Shown here: in pieces, positions 45,801-57,900 of the stretch
Numbering within the stretch: position 1 is the stretch's first letter
Layout: every line of letters starts with the position of its first letter
Assembly: GCA_037783545.1 (NCBI GenBank)
Contig: JBBELK010000542.1
Span: forward strand, 124,001 to 188,000
Reading direction: 5' to 3'
Length of the DNA: 64,000 nucleotides
Source of the DNA: Henricia sp. BOLD:AAB3569
Taxonomy: Eukaryota; Echinodermata; Asteroidea; Spinulosida; Echinasteridae
Made by a program: the position numbers and the translations under genes
The notes under the pieces: generated by a model
The model's database searches: none
Seen by the model: only the letters and a program-made list of their open reading frames with translations
What the model was told of the DNA's origin: nothing

Positions 45801-47980
45801 CTTCAAAGGACTGTTTTCACTTATTCCTGTGACAAGGTGTGTCCGTCATGCAGATACAATTATCTAATCATATACAATATCATTCAAGCGGAATGCATAC
45901 CGTCAATAAAATATCTGCGTACACTACACAATATCTCTAACTTATTGTGAGTAGTGTATATAGTGAAATCAAAGCTGACTCCACATTTTGGTTATTTTAT
46001 TTCTGCACCATATACTTACATGTAAATGCTGCATTCACTACTTTGCTCAGTTGTGCATCCATGACACCAAACAAACAATTTAGTTCTTAGGCCAATAAAA
46101 TTAGATTACTAGTTTCTCGTCAACCATTTATCAAATTTTTGTGAGGGATTTTTTTCATTATTCATTATTCATTATTTAATCAAGGAAAAATACAACCTTC
46201 ACACATACACGAACTGCCGTTTAGAAACTGATTATCAAGGCTCTAAAGCCATCCAGAAATAGTTTGGTGCCAGTATCAATTCCATTCAGTTAAACCGGGT
46301 AGCTTGTGTTTGAAGGAACAAGTTGAGATGACAAAATCGTGGGAAATGACAAAGGAGATGTCTGGTTATGAAAGAGCAATATATTTGAATATAAACACAA
46401 AAGCTGCAAAACACAGATCGTTACTGCACAACTGAAATGGAAACGTTTCGCTTTGGAGTATTTTGCATCTGATTTTTCCCCTTTTTTGCAAAATAATGAA
46501 ATTTTGGCAAAATGACATTTTTTGGTGCGGGGTCAAAATCACATGCGGGCGCCGACGAGAAACTAGTAATCTAATTTCATTGGCCTTAGGCAAAACCTGA
46601 GAGTATACACTACTAGTGCCTCACAGCTCAGTTGATAAAGCATTTGCACAATGTCAGAGGTCTCAGGTTCGAATCCTGATGACAATAAAGAATGCCAGTA
46701 AGATGGCCGACGATGCAAAGTGTCTATAGTCAAGAAGGAGTTGTTGCACTGCAATTACGCCAATTGTTCCAACTTGTTATTGTTTTAAAGCTTTCTCAAC
46801 AATAATTAGTTAGGACTGCCCCAGCAATAGTTGGGCCAGCTCCAACTTACCGTTACTGTTAAAAAGCCCCAACAATAAATTGGGACCACTGGGGTAGTTG
46901 CGGCACAAAGGAGCCATAAATATTATTATTACCAGTTGCAGAAGGATTCTTGTAGACTTCCTTGGAGACCGTAATCAGCAATGTTCTAACATCATTTGTT
47001 GCTAGCTTTGTGCGGCGCTCCAGATCAGCAGCAGATAGGTTCAGAATGCTCGAAAAGGATGAAAGTTTGGCTGGACGATAAAAGGAAACAAACAGTAATG
47101 GAATAAAACAATTTTTTAGTTCATCACAGTATCATAGCCTATTTTTCCTTCAAAATAAATAGATATCAAAACAATTCAAAAAATTTCTAATATGCTATAA
47201 ATATGACAAATTTGCTTATTTTGAAACTGATGGAGGAAAAATTCCACATGCTTAGTATTAAGGCCCTGTGCATGAATTATTTGATCCATGACAAAAAATC
47301 TACAAGTATTTCAAAGTAAAACCGTAAATTTGTTTTCCCTTTCTAACCGGCCAGGTACTTTTCGGTGACTGTCAAGTCAGAATTTAGACATTTTGCATGG
47401 ACAGCCATGACAGGGGGCAGTCACAATGTCACCATGCAGCATGTACGAGTTGGCACTTTGTGGATCTATTGTCACATCATTTTTTAATATGAAAACCTGC
47501 CCCCTGTCATGGCTGCCAGTGAAAAGGGACTATATAACTTAGTATTTAGCAAAATCATTGGAGACAGTGTGTGGAAAATTATACCCTTGATTGCAATAAA
47601 GCTAGGCTACTGTACAGAGCCCATATTAGGGGACTCAATTCCGAAAACATTTTTTTATTTTGTTCCTCAAAATATTTTTTAATTTTCTCGAAATACATTT
47701 CGTTCCCTCAAAATACTTTTCGTTCCCTCGAAAAATATTTGGTTCCCCCGAAATACATTTTGTTATCTCGAAGAAACGAAAAGTGTTTCGAGAGAATGAA
47801 AAGTAAATTCAAGGAAACGAAAAGTATTTTGAGAAAACAAAATAATTTAAGGGAATGAAATTTTTTAAAAATGTTTTTGGAATTGAGTCCCCTTACGGGC
47901 TCCGTACTACTGTGTGACCGAGCTAGATTACCTCTTTTAACAGCTGATAAAATTTTGGGATTCAATTCCAAATTGTCCAT
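42810..47980 (-). CDS. XRCC3: DNA repair protein XRCC3 (RAD51 paralogue), complete
   Basis: XRCC3 pairs with RAD51C in the CX3 complex for homologous recombination and replication-fork repair. Six minus-strand exons: 47980-47932 (ATG), 47070-46933, 45614-45402, 45114-44969, 44320-44108, 43112-42810 (TGA). They total 1062 nt, 353 residues, against 346 in human; all phases agree. The first exon reads MDNLELNPKILSAVKR. The second encodes the N-terminal linker region. Walker A is GESASGKT at residues 105-112 and Walker B LVILD at 204-208, followed by SVAALFRCEF, close to human SVAAPFRCEF. Other family blocks are AVYICTEDVFPSKRL and the late GLTWSN. Upstream, the start lies 940 bp from the divergent RAB3GAP2 start. 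The introns are full of MITEs. Confidence 0.96.
43244..43635. mobile_element. MITE family Q, copy 1, carrying a GC-rich minisatellite
   Basis: The left end CACCAATCCGAGAGCCGAGG and the complement of the right end ACCAATCCGGTAACTAAGGT are related. Inner blocks ATATCCGCCATAGCTGGGGG and ACTTCGAACAAGTTGCGC are shared with the two copies at 53525-54165. It lies in the last XRCC3 intron. Confidence 0.7.
43398..43540. repeat. 24-bp GC-rich minisatellite (about 5 units)
   Basis: The unit is CACGCAAAGGGCGCGCGTCG plus CGTG; central units appear identical and the outer ones diverge (GCGCGTCATGTG, GCGCGTGTCGCATG). Each unit is very CpG-rich. It lies inside MITE Q in the XRCC3 intron. The regular units without spacers exclude a CRISPR array. 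Confidence 0.9.
44461..44708. repeat. Dispersed repeat family R1, copy 4
   Basis: It runs from GAAATTTCAGCCACATAGAT to GGGGCTTTAA and matches 62-334 in block order. It has no insertion, so it serves as an empty-site reference for the copies at 3088 and 4611. It lies in XRCC3 intron 4. Confidence 0.65.
44724..44845. mobile_element. Palindromic MITE in XRCC3 intron 4
   Basis: The outer AATATTGGATG and CATCCAATATT blocks and the inner ATGAAAATAC/GAACGAGCC...GGGCGAGTTC/GTATTTTTATGAT blocks pair. About 120 bp; no coding capacity. Confidence 0.6.
45739..45965. mobile_element. Inverted-end MITE, copy 2 of the 22737-22935 family
   Basis: CTCACAATAAGTTATGGATT at the left and its near complement ATATCTCTAACTTATTGTGAG at the right form terminal inverted repeats. 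The interior matches 22737-22935. It lies in XRCC3 intron 2. Confidence 0.6.
46090..46585. mobile_element. 496-bp MITE with TTA target duplication in XRCC3 intron 2
   Basis: The left end GGCCAATAAAATTAGATTAC and the complement of the right end GGCCAATGAAATTAGATTAC are nearly identical, and the match continues through TAGTTTCTCGTC. TTA occurs at 46087-46089 and 46586-46588. Non-coding; the 3-bp TWA duplication suggests PIF/Harbinger. Confidence 0.8.
46610..46760 (+). mobile_element. tRNA-derived SINE fragment in XRCC3 intron 2
   Basis: It has an A-box-like CAGCTCAGTTGATAAAGC at about 46624 and a B-box-like GGTTCGAATCC at about 46668, a spacing typical of tRNA. The anticodon arm and acceptor stem do not pair well, so it is a tRNA-like SINE head rather than a gene. 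Confidence 0.6.
47609..47911. mobile_element. ~300-bp MITE next to XRCC3 exon 1
   Basis: GGGGACTCAATTCCGAAAAC on the left and GTTTTTGGAATTGAGTCCCC on the right form terminal inverted repeats, extending outward through GAGCCC / GGGCTC. The interior repeats CGAAATACATTTCGTTCCCT-like units in both orientations. The right end lies about 20 bp from the donor site of XRCC3 exon 1. Confidence 0.7.
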
Positions 47981-48920
47981 TTCACAATGCAGCATGTGCA
48001 GACATGGCAGAGAGACTAATTTTCACAACATTCACATTCAACAAAGCCATAGGCCTATAGCCTAAGCCAGAAAAAGAAGGCCTACATAACCAAGTGCAGC
48101 CTATGTGCAACTAGGCCAAAGGTAATAAACGGTAAAACCGGTGCTAAACAGACGGACAAATATATCGAATGTTTCAAGTGACAGTTCATTTTTCCCCACA
48201 TTAAATTTCCAAATTTCCCTCTCATCATGCATACCGCCCTCTATTGTTGCATTTGTCTCTAAGTTGTGTAGACTTTTTCAAGCCCAAAAGCCTCAAATGG
48301 ACAAACGTGGGGTGCTGTTTCATGTGGCCAATTGCAATAGCAGCGCGTTACAAGCGGTAGTACTATTTACCGGAAAACACCGGAAAACACCAGAAAACAC
48401 CGGAAAACATACTAAATACCGGAAAACATACTAAATACCGGAAAACACCGGAAAACAGTATTTTATGGTGTTTTCTGCAGGTAGTGGGGGTGGTGTTATT
48501 AAGTGCTTTCGGGTGTTTTCCGGTATTTAGTGTGTTTTCCGGTATTTAGTATGTTTTTCGGTGTTTTCCGGTATTTAGTGTGTTTTCCGGTGTTTTCCGG
48601 TATTTAGTGTGTTTTCCGGTATTTAGTATGTTTTCCGGTGTTTTTCGGTGTTTTCCGGTATTTAGTGTTTTCCGGTATTTAGTATGTTTTCCGGTGTTTT
48701 CCGGTGAGTTTTCCGGTGTTTTCCGGTATTTTCCGGTGTTTTCCGGTGTTTTCCGGTATATAGTATCACCCGTTACAAGTAGTATGCACATTGAGACAAG
48801 ACTAGTCTAAAACTGCAGTGAAGAGAAAATGGCCGCCCCCATCCCCAGCTGTTGGAAGTAATCAACACACTTATTCGGAAAAAACACGCTACCGTAGAGC
48901 TAAATCGTTTGAGAAGCAGT
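47981..48920. promoter_or_regulatory. Divergent promoter interval of XRCC3 and RAB3GAP2
   Basis: The two start codons are 940 bp apart on opposite strands with no other gene between them, so both promoters and 5' UTRs must lie here unless upstream non-coding exons exist. No clear TATA box is visible at a convincing place. A 390-bp inverted minisatellite (48370-48760) occupies the middle. Exact transcription starts cannot be read from sequence. Confidence 0.6.
48370..48760. repeat. Inverted minisatellite of CCGGAAAACA units
   Basis: The left arm (48370-48457) consists of CCGGAAAACA and CCGGAAAACATACTAAATA units on the plus strand. The right arm (about 48512-48760) consists of the same units on the minus strand (TGTTTTCCGG, with TATTTAGTATG or TATTTAGTGTG spacers). 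The arms can pair into a long hairpin. It is flanked by GTTACAAGCGGTAGTACTAT on the left and the similar CGTTACAAGTAGTATG in the same orientation on the right. Confidence 0.85.
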
Positions 48921-51900
48921 ATGTCGTGTGTATTAAGTAACCTCGGTCGCTTTGAAGACATTTCTGCTGTGCGTAAATACCTCATTCCCAACAGTAAAGG
49001 GCCCGAGAAAGGCGATCTTGGTAGGTGTAAGTATCGCTGCGGGCACAGGCTACCTGGTGCCTGGCTACAGCCATTCACGAAAAAACATGAATAATGCGGC
49101 AATAAGCTTGCGCAGCTTTTAAAAATGACTGCATGAAAATATCCCAAATTGTTGCGCAGCTTGTGCAATAATAAAAAGTTGCGTAAGCAGCCAGTCACAC
49201 AGTCGCATAATGTTTCGTGAAATCGGCTGCAAAGATTAATTAATAAAAAGTTTAAAATCTTGCAAATTAATCTGATAAAAATTTAAATTGAAATTGAAAT
49301 ATTTGGAGTAGGGCCTAACAATTTTGTCTTGATTTAAAGTCTCACAGTCTTAAAGGTACACACCGGCCTACTGTTTACATGATTTAGTGATGTATCACCA
49401 TTTTAAGAAGAAATAGGCATTCACCAATTCAGACAATAAAATGTACCGAAGCTAAGTCCTAAACTAGATTATCTACTGGCACCTTGGTTGGCGTGTCAAG
49501 TGTATTTGTTGGACATTTTGAGGGTGAAAACTGTTGCTTTTTTGGGGTGTGTGGGAGCTTGGAGTTAATACAATGCCGGTACCTGCCAAGTCGCTTGGAC
49601 CCTACATATATCGCAAGCCACACCCCCATGTTAAAAAAGCAATATTGTAGGGTCCAAGTTACTTGGACTAGAGTAGCATTACTCCTAGAATCGGAGGCAG
49701 CCAGTCTGCCTCCCAGTCTGCCTCCTGGCTACTTTAACTTAAGAAGGCTAAAAGTGACTTTTTGATGTTATCATTTGGACAGGATGAGTCACTTTAATAA
49801 GCCGTTCGTAAAAACCAGTATGGCAGCCATCGCATGGTCACAACATTTATACTGTGGTCAGTTTACACGTGTCAAAAATCTCACTTTACAATCAAAATTA
49901 AACTTTTAAAAACATACCATGGAGATTGTTTGACTCTCAAGAATTATGTGTGCATTGATTGGTCAGATTTTCCTGCTATGACTCTTACACTGTAAAAACA
50001 AACCTCACCCAACACTACATGTATCTTTCTTTGGATTTTTCCGGTAAACCTGACATCGTTGAAATTTTCACTGATTACTGCATGATGTCACCGCAATACA
50101 ATGGGATAACCGCAAGACGGCGGGCTTGAGTTGTCCCCATACATGTAGGTTTAGTGCATGGGGTCTCATTGGGTGTCTGTGCATGATAATCTTTCCAAAA
50201 AAGAGAAAGAAAACAACATTTTCAACGAAAGTGCAAGTGGGAAGTATATCTTGGAACTAATTAAGCTGTTGATTCCAGGAGGTAATTTCCTTAAATTCTT
50301 TGTTCAAAATATATGAAAAATTCTCTCTCTTCTCTATTTTTCCATTCTCTTTTACATCACACTTAATTTCATTGACAAAATACATCTTACACTTACCTCA
50401 TATAAATGTTATTTTTTTTCTGTTCTCATACGTAGTCCTTTCATCATACATTTATTTTTTTTTTCTTCAGATGGTTGGGATGATGCGGATTGGAGTTGGA
50501 ACCAAGATGAGAATGAGGTCAGTGTCTAAAAGATTACAGGCATTTCCTTGAGATGATAAAAACAAAATTAGAAGGGAAAAATGCCAAGATTTTTCAAAGT
50601 TTTCAAACTTTCCCCGAACGTTTTGTGCATGAGGTTTCTGGCAGTGGCCGGGTGCGGACTTCTTTCCCCACATGATTTTTTTTCTATTTACAAAATAATA
50701 CCTCTGGTAGAAAATATCAACTGAAATTTTATTTATTTATTTATTATTATAATTTTTTTTTTAAATGAGCATGCACCTTATTATTTTTAGCATTCATTTT
50801 TTTAAGCATTAATAATTAAATGAGCGTGACCAGATCACATTTTTGAGCCCCCCACTTTTTCCGCGGGTGTTGAGATTTTGATACCATATTAATTGTCATA
50901 TTTTTCTCATTACCATTCTAATATTTCGTACCCTGAATCCGTATATTTTCAAGAATATCGTCAAAAAACCACCGATGTTTTCTAAACTAATTTATCTGTT
51001 CCATAAAGCAGCAGTGCAGTGATTACACCAACCTGTTTGCTTCTTGACATCCAAATTGGAGATTGCAAATATCATGTTTTCTTCACGTTGATAGTATTTT
51101 GGGGAGGTATTTTATATGATTTGTAGGTTAAAACAAAATCTATTCTCTGGAAAAATCTGAACACACTCCTTAAAAATATAATTTAAAAATATATGCTGAC
51201 CTGTTGAAATGATAAACAAATTGTGTAAAAGTCATTGTCCTGACACTTAGGCTGGATCCGAATTAGTGGCTGTGGCTGTGGCTATGGCTGTTGCTATGCT
51301 GTTGCTATGGGTGGACAATGAAAGTCCTTAGAAACAGCATAGCAACAGCCGAAGCCACAGCCAAAGCCACTAATTCGGATCCAGCCTTACTTTAGGCCTT
51401 AGTGATGTTAAATGCAACTTTTAGACACTTCTTTTTGCAGGAGGAAGAAAGTTCCGAAGTGAAGAAGGATGAGCAAGAGTCTTGGTTGCAGGAATGCAAC
51501 TTGACACTGTCTCCTACCAATGACTTGATGGTTATAGCATTTGAAGAGAAAGCTGTCTTCTTACAGCGTAAGAACTACAAGGCTCATTTGTAAATTTGTT
51601 GCAAAAAGAAACATATTTTTGCCAAAATTAAAAACTCTTTTAGTTATTATTTTGTATGAATAGGTGATTTCGTTTAGGGAGAATGACCCAGGGACCACCT
51701 GAAATAATTGAATTAATTCGATAGAAATTTGGACTAATGATTATGAGTTTGGGGAATCTGGATGCAGTGAAAAACAACTTGGCTCCACCGGGATTCAAAC
51801 CGCGGACCTGCTGCTTAACGTGCAGATGCCCTACCAATTGAGCTATGAAGCCAACTGGTGGTCTTAAAATACATTATTGCAGTTGTTCCTCATTTATTGG

Positions 51901-54900
51901 GATTGGCTATCATGTGAGCTTAACAAGCCCTACAGAGGGATAAACCCTTCAATGAGATAACCACCCCTCCCAGAGATCACTTAAGTTGTTTTTCGAATCC
52001 CGGTGGAGCCAAACTGTTTTTCACTGCATCCGGATTATCCAAACTATGGACATTTGTCCACATTTCTATCAAGTTATTATTTTGTAGAATTCCTCCAAGG
52101 AATGACATTGGAAGTAAATAGTATACAAATATTGACTGCAATGAGGGGCATGGTTAAGATTATAGGCCCAAGGTGATCTCGAAGCCATGACTATGCCCCG
52201 AGGCGGAAGCCGAGGGGCATAGTCATGGCTTCGAGATCACCGAGGGCCTATAATCTTAACCATGACCCGAATAAACAGCAGTCAATATTTGTTTTATATA
52301 CCGAATGTGTAGATTTTTGTCATCTGGTTGGTTAAAAGTAACGATACATCACACAGTCATGACAGTGGTCCTTCGAGTTTCGATTTCGGAAGCTGGTCTA
52401 CGGCGGAAAAGTTGTAGATTTACAGCAAACATTTGTAGCATAATCACCTGGCACTTTAGTAGCACATTTCACCTGACACAGTTTTCACTGTAGGCCACTT
52501 CTCTTACTTTCTTAAGGACTTCATCATCTACGACAGACGACAAAATGACGTCGAGATTCCGCCATTACCGTCCTGCTGAATGTTTACGTGAAGCGCCCAG
52601 CTGCATAGTTGGTGCACCGCTATGCTAACACATGTAATGCGCGCGTCCGGAACCCGCTAAATGACTATGCCCGGGGCATGGCAAAGACTATTGCCCGGTG
52701 GGCATATACGCGCCGGGTCTAGCTGATTCAATGCCCCCACTTTTAACCAATCAGATGACAGGAATCTACGCATGAGGTATATAATCAAATCTATTTCGCC
52801 ACTTTTGAAAAGATATAAAAAGTTCTATGTATTTTTACACAAAATATGAAATAATGAAAAAAAATTCCAAAATATGAATTGCATACATATTGAGTTTTTA
52901 CTCTTTCTTTCACAGCCAAGTGGGACCCTCGAGATGACGATGGAATCGATTACCGCTACCAAGTTGTGTACAAGGGCGCCCTCAACCAAGAAGAAGGGTA
53001 TGTTGAGTTTTATTTGTTTATTGAATTATAGGGGAAAATGCGGCTTTTCTCAAAATACCAGGACTTGGAATAAATTACTTGGAATAAATTCCTATTTGAA
53101 TATTCAAATAAAACATTTACTCAAATATCGAAAAGTCGTTCAGACTGACATGTGTATAGGGGTCATTACATGAGGTTGGGTATATAAAAAAGTGGTGTCA
53201 ATGTTGCATTGGTACAAGTTCTTTTATTTAAAGACTGGAGAATTATTTATCTAGTGAAATATTTGTTGTACTGAATATGGCTAGGTGTCCCAATATAATC
53301 ATGTTATTTTCACTGACCAATGAAATATTTGTCTTACCTACGCAACATGGACATAACATGTGTTTAGCACTACGGGTACATTTTGGAAAGGAATGAATTG
53401 TTCTGCATACATATTTACCTTTAATAGCATAGGAAGGGGGGGTGGGGGAAGGGGGAGGGGGAGGGGGAGGGGGAGGATAAATTATTGGTGTGTCTATAAA
53501 TTATTGGTAATTGGTATCTGCTATAGACCAATCCGGTAACTAAGGTCTCCTTCCCTGCATATCCGCCATAGCTGGGGGGGCGTTGCTATTAGAACAAAAA
53601 GCGCTCATCCAAAACATGCACGCGCCCCGTTCGCATGCACGTGAGGTGTCCTCTTCGCGTACACGCGACACATCCCCTTCGCATACATAACCCTACAAAG
53701 ACGCGCAACTTGTTCAGAGTAAACAAATGCAACTTCAGCAACAGCAAAAACATACAGTTCATTCAGTGGAAGCCCTCCAGCTATGGCGGATATACACCAA
53801 TCCGGTAATAAGGTCTTCTTCCCTGTATATCCGCCATAGCTGGGGGGCTTCCACTGAATGAACTGTATGTTTTTGTTGTTGCTGAAGCTGCATTTGTTTA
53901 CTTCGAACAAGTTGCGCGTCTTTGTAGGGTTGTGTGCGCGCGAAGGCGGGCGCGTCGCGTGCACGCAAAGGCGGGCGCGTTGCGTATACGTGAAGGAGGC
54001 TCGTGCATGTAATGGATAAGCGCTTTTCGTTCTAACAGCAACACAAAACGCACAGCCCATGCACTGGACGCCCCCCAGCTATGGCGGATATGCAGGGAGG
54101 AGATATTAGTTACCGGATTGGTGTATACAGGGAAGGAGACCTTAGTTACCGGATTGGTGTATAGTGAGGGGCCATCAAGAACAAGAACTGTGTAATTTGT
54201 ATTACTGCAGCCAAACACTGTGTAGTACTTGTCTTAGGTTTGAGTGATGCCTTGTATTTTGATATTTGGTCCTTTGTTTTTACAGAGAGTGTGTGACGAG
54301 TGTTATCTGCATTCCTTTAGCTTCACAAAAGCGCAGTTCACAGGGGGCGCCAGACTGGACATGTGTCGTGGTAGGATTCACATCTGGCTACGTGAGAATG
54401 TATACAGAAGTAAGTGGTTATTTTTCTATCGTCAAGCAAACTTGAATCCTTTATTCTGATTGGTGGATCCATGGCAACAGAGTGTGGTGCTTATATGAGG
54501 TTCATTCAAAACCCAGAAAGTGTTAGAAGAAAAAGATTGTTCTTGCATTATTTTTTAACATGGTCACCCCTAACTTCAATTCACTTGGTCCACCAATGTT
54601 TAAAGGCCCAGTGGATCATTTGCAATGACCCAAAAAGTAATCGACGAGTTTACAGGGGAAACGTTCTGAAAGTAAAGATTGAATTAATAGCAACTATTCA
54701 ATGAAAGGTTTTCGCTCAAAATTATATAATTTTACCAGAAAATAATCCATAAAGATGAAATTATTTAGATCGTTTGCAAACGATTTACTTATTTTTGGTT
54801 CGCATCTACGCGGTCCAAAATGCATGGGCGCTGTGTACTTTGTGTGTGTGTTCCAACGCGATGCATTTTTATGGATCGCGCGCACACGCAGTATGTGCGC

Positions 54901-57900
54901 CACAGAGTGCATGACGCAAGCCACATAATACTCGATCAACTGAGAACGAATATTTGAAACACCCCGCCAAGACCAGGAAAATGCATATGGATTTTCATGT
55001 TTTTTTAAACGTGGTACATTTGACAAAGCTGAAATTTCTTCGGATGAGTTTGTTGATGTCTTTCTTTTGATTTATAATGGTTTTATTCGCAGAATCGCTC
55101 AAAAACAGATCATCTACAGGGCCTTTAAGCATTGCGATCCCATCATAGAAGAAGGTTGCATCCTGGTCCTCTAAATACTCCCCATAACATGGTGATTAGG
55201 CAGCACACCAAATAATTTGGATACAGTATGCAGGGGGTCAAGGATTCGATCTTGCTAGAAAGTTTTTCTCAGTGTTTCAAAAAAGCATTAGGTATACAGT
55301 GCTAATCAAAATACGTGGGTAAGAGCAAAACAAGCCCTTATTAACAATTTGCATACAGTCTTATAATCTACTTTCTCGTTGCAGACCGGAGCACTTCTGC
55401 TCTCCCAACTTCTCCACGAGGACCCCATTCTCAAGTTAAAGTGTCGTACCTACGAGACTCCCCGGTACCCCGGCATAGCAGAGCAGCAGGAGGAGCTAAC
55501 CATCCTATACCCGAATGCCTTGGTTACCATTGACGGTTTCAGCCTGTTTCAGTCACTCCGAGCGTGCCGCAACCAACTTGCAAGAGGTGGGTGGTTTTTG
55601 AATGTAAAATTCAAGTACTTTTCCAGTATAGGACAATTTGCTTGTGCATATTACCATACCTCATACCTATTCATGGTCTGATGTAATTTTCCCTCGCACA
55701 ATGTGACAGTGTGCAGGAAATCATGAGATCGAGTCCAACCCTTGCGCACCATGAGGTTTTTAAAATTTTATCTTTGGAAAAGCATTTTGTGTATATTGCA
55801 TTTGTCGCTCTGTGTATGGGCAAATTACATCCATTTAACAAAAATAAACTCCTTTCTTAATGTTTTAATTAATTAATTTTTATGTTTTTGTTTATAAAGC
55901 GGCAGCTAGTGGTAGTGACCAGATCCAACCACCACCACTAACCTATAAGAAATGGGGATTGATTCGTCAAGATGCTATTACTGATCACGTCAGCTGTGGT
56001 AGGTGCATTATGTAGTCAGGCCTTGACATAAACTGCGGCCACCGAGGCCAATGGCTTCATGCCCTACTGAGTTTGCCCCAACAACCCTTCAAGATATACA
56101 TTTTCTCAGGCCAACTCTGGCCAGCATGCCGTATCCTCTTAAATTTCATGTGGGAGAATGCGAATTGGCTTGCGTCGGAGACGCGACATAACTTGATTTG
56201 CACTGTATACTCAGTGCTTCCCCGAGACACTATGAGAAAAACTTCATAGCGTGTTTGGGTGGGACTTGAACCCACGACCTCCTGCATACTAGGCAGACGT
56301 CTTAACCACTCGACCAGCGGGCTGGCCGGTGTTGAGTAACTGGTTTGAATCATTTAGTAGCGGGTACCGTAACTGACGGGAGAATGCGATTTGGCTTGCA
56401 TCGGGGAGAATGAATATTAATTAGGGTTTGCCCTCCCCGACGTAACTTGATTAGCACTGTATACTCATAGGCTGCGTTCGGGCTTGTACTCGGGTTAACA
56501 CGAGTATACTGCTGCGCGCGTGAACGGCAAGAGTAACAACACTCGGGTCAATGAGAGTATGCTCTCGCTACTATGGGTGGGATTTTTGGTGAATTTGCTT
56601 AATGTGTCAACTGGATAACTGAAACAACAACTCACTAAGGTTTGTTTACTTTTAGACCGCATCAAAGGTTCTCACAACTTACGGTTTGTATTTTCTTCAG
56701 TTTCTTGTGAGCAGTGAAACAGTGTTTTTTGTGCAGTCATGGCAAGAGACGGCCATCTTGACTGATGGCTATTCGCGCATGCGGACTGCGAACTTGCCGT
56801 TCCTGTAATTTGACCCGAGTGCAATGCGCACGCATTACTCCGGAGTAGCGAGAACTGTACACCCGAACGCAGCCAAGGTATCTCGGGGGAAGCACTAATA
56901 TACAGTGCTAATCAAGTTATGTAAGGCAGGGCAAACCCTAATTAGAATTTAATGTGGATGAACAAATTGGTTGTGCTTAGTAGTTTATTACGTCCAATCA
57001 CTGTTTGTCTAATTTCATAGCTCGACCTTTAAGCATTTTTGCTTGTTGTCCTGTAGGTGTGGTGACACCATGTGCATTTGACCAGCTGAATGCAGACTCC
57101 ATCACCAATGGCTATATGGCTAGTGTTAAGGCCACGCCCCCAGCTGCAACACGCTATGTAACAACAGGTGTCGGGCCTTATGTAGGCTTCTTTTACGCTT
57201 TGGAGGTGAGACTAGTTGGGTTACTTGGTACTGATTGAGTCAGTATGTCAATGTGGCTCAGTCACTATGAACAACTAACAATGGAAATTGGGCACACACT
57301 ATTGTTAATAACAATGGTTTGTGCCCAATTTCCATTGTTAGTTGCTCATAGTGAGTTGTTGAGACTTTAAGATATGGGCTTTTCTCAGGTTGAGAGATCC
57401 TTTTGGCAATTAGGACCAAACTATTTTTTTTCTGCAAGCCTCGCTTTGGTTACGTTTATTTTAATAGGAGAAAAGGGAAGATGGCCGCACCGTGATAAAT
57501 GTCTATAGAGTAACAAAACTATGCAACAGATGGTTTTCGGGAAATTTTGTAGGAAAATACTATCCTTATTTCTATTGCTAAAAGGACACCCAGACCTGAG
57601 AAAGACCCACATACGCTCCATTTAAAACCAGCTAGGTGCCTTAATTAATGACATTTAATGAAATGACATTTATTTTTCGTTTTACAGGGAAGCAGCCAGC
57701 CACTGCTATCTGACGTTGCCATGGCAATGGCCAGCAAATTAAAATCAGCACTTCTCTCAGCTGCAAGGTAGGATATGTAGTGGAGGTTAGATCTGTTTGT
57801 GAAACTAAAAAAAAAGAGACTCTAGAACTCAACAAAAAGAACAGGATAAGTGTATTGAGCTCGTGCCAATGACGTCATTTTGGGAGTCAAATAATGCCGT

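Noticed and set aside
48773-49198. 141-codon minus-strand frame
   Set aside because: It is antisense to RAB3GAP2 exon 1 and shows no similarity to any family I know.
51781-51852. Functional tRNA gene on the minus strand
   Set aside because: The acceptor and D stems pair, but the T stem has two mismatches, position 33 is C instead of T, and a SINE body follows, repeated nearby in inverted orientation.
56256-56322. Functional tRNA gene on the minus strand (anticodon AGT by position)
   Set aside because: The acceptor stem does not pair and a repeated SINE body follows.
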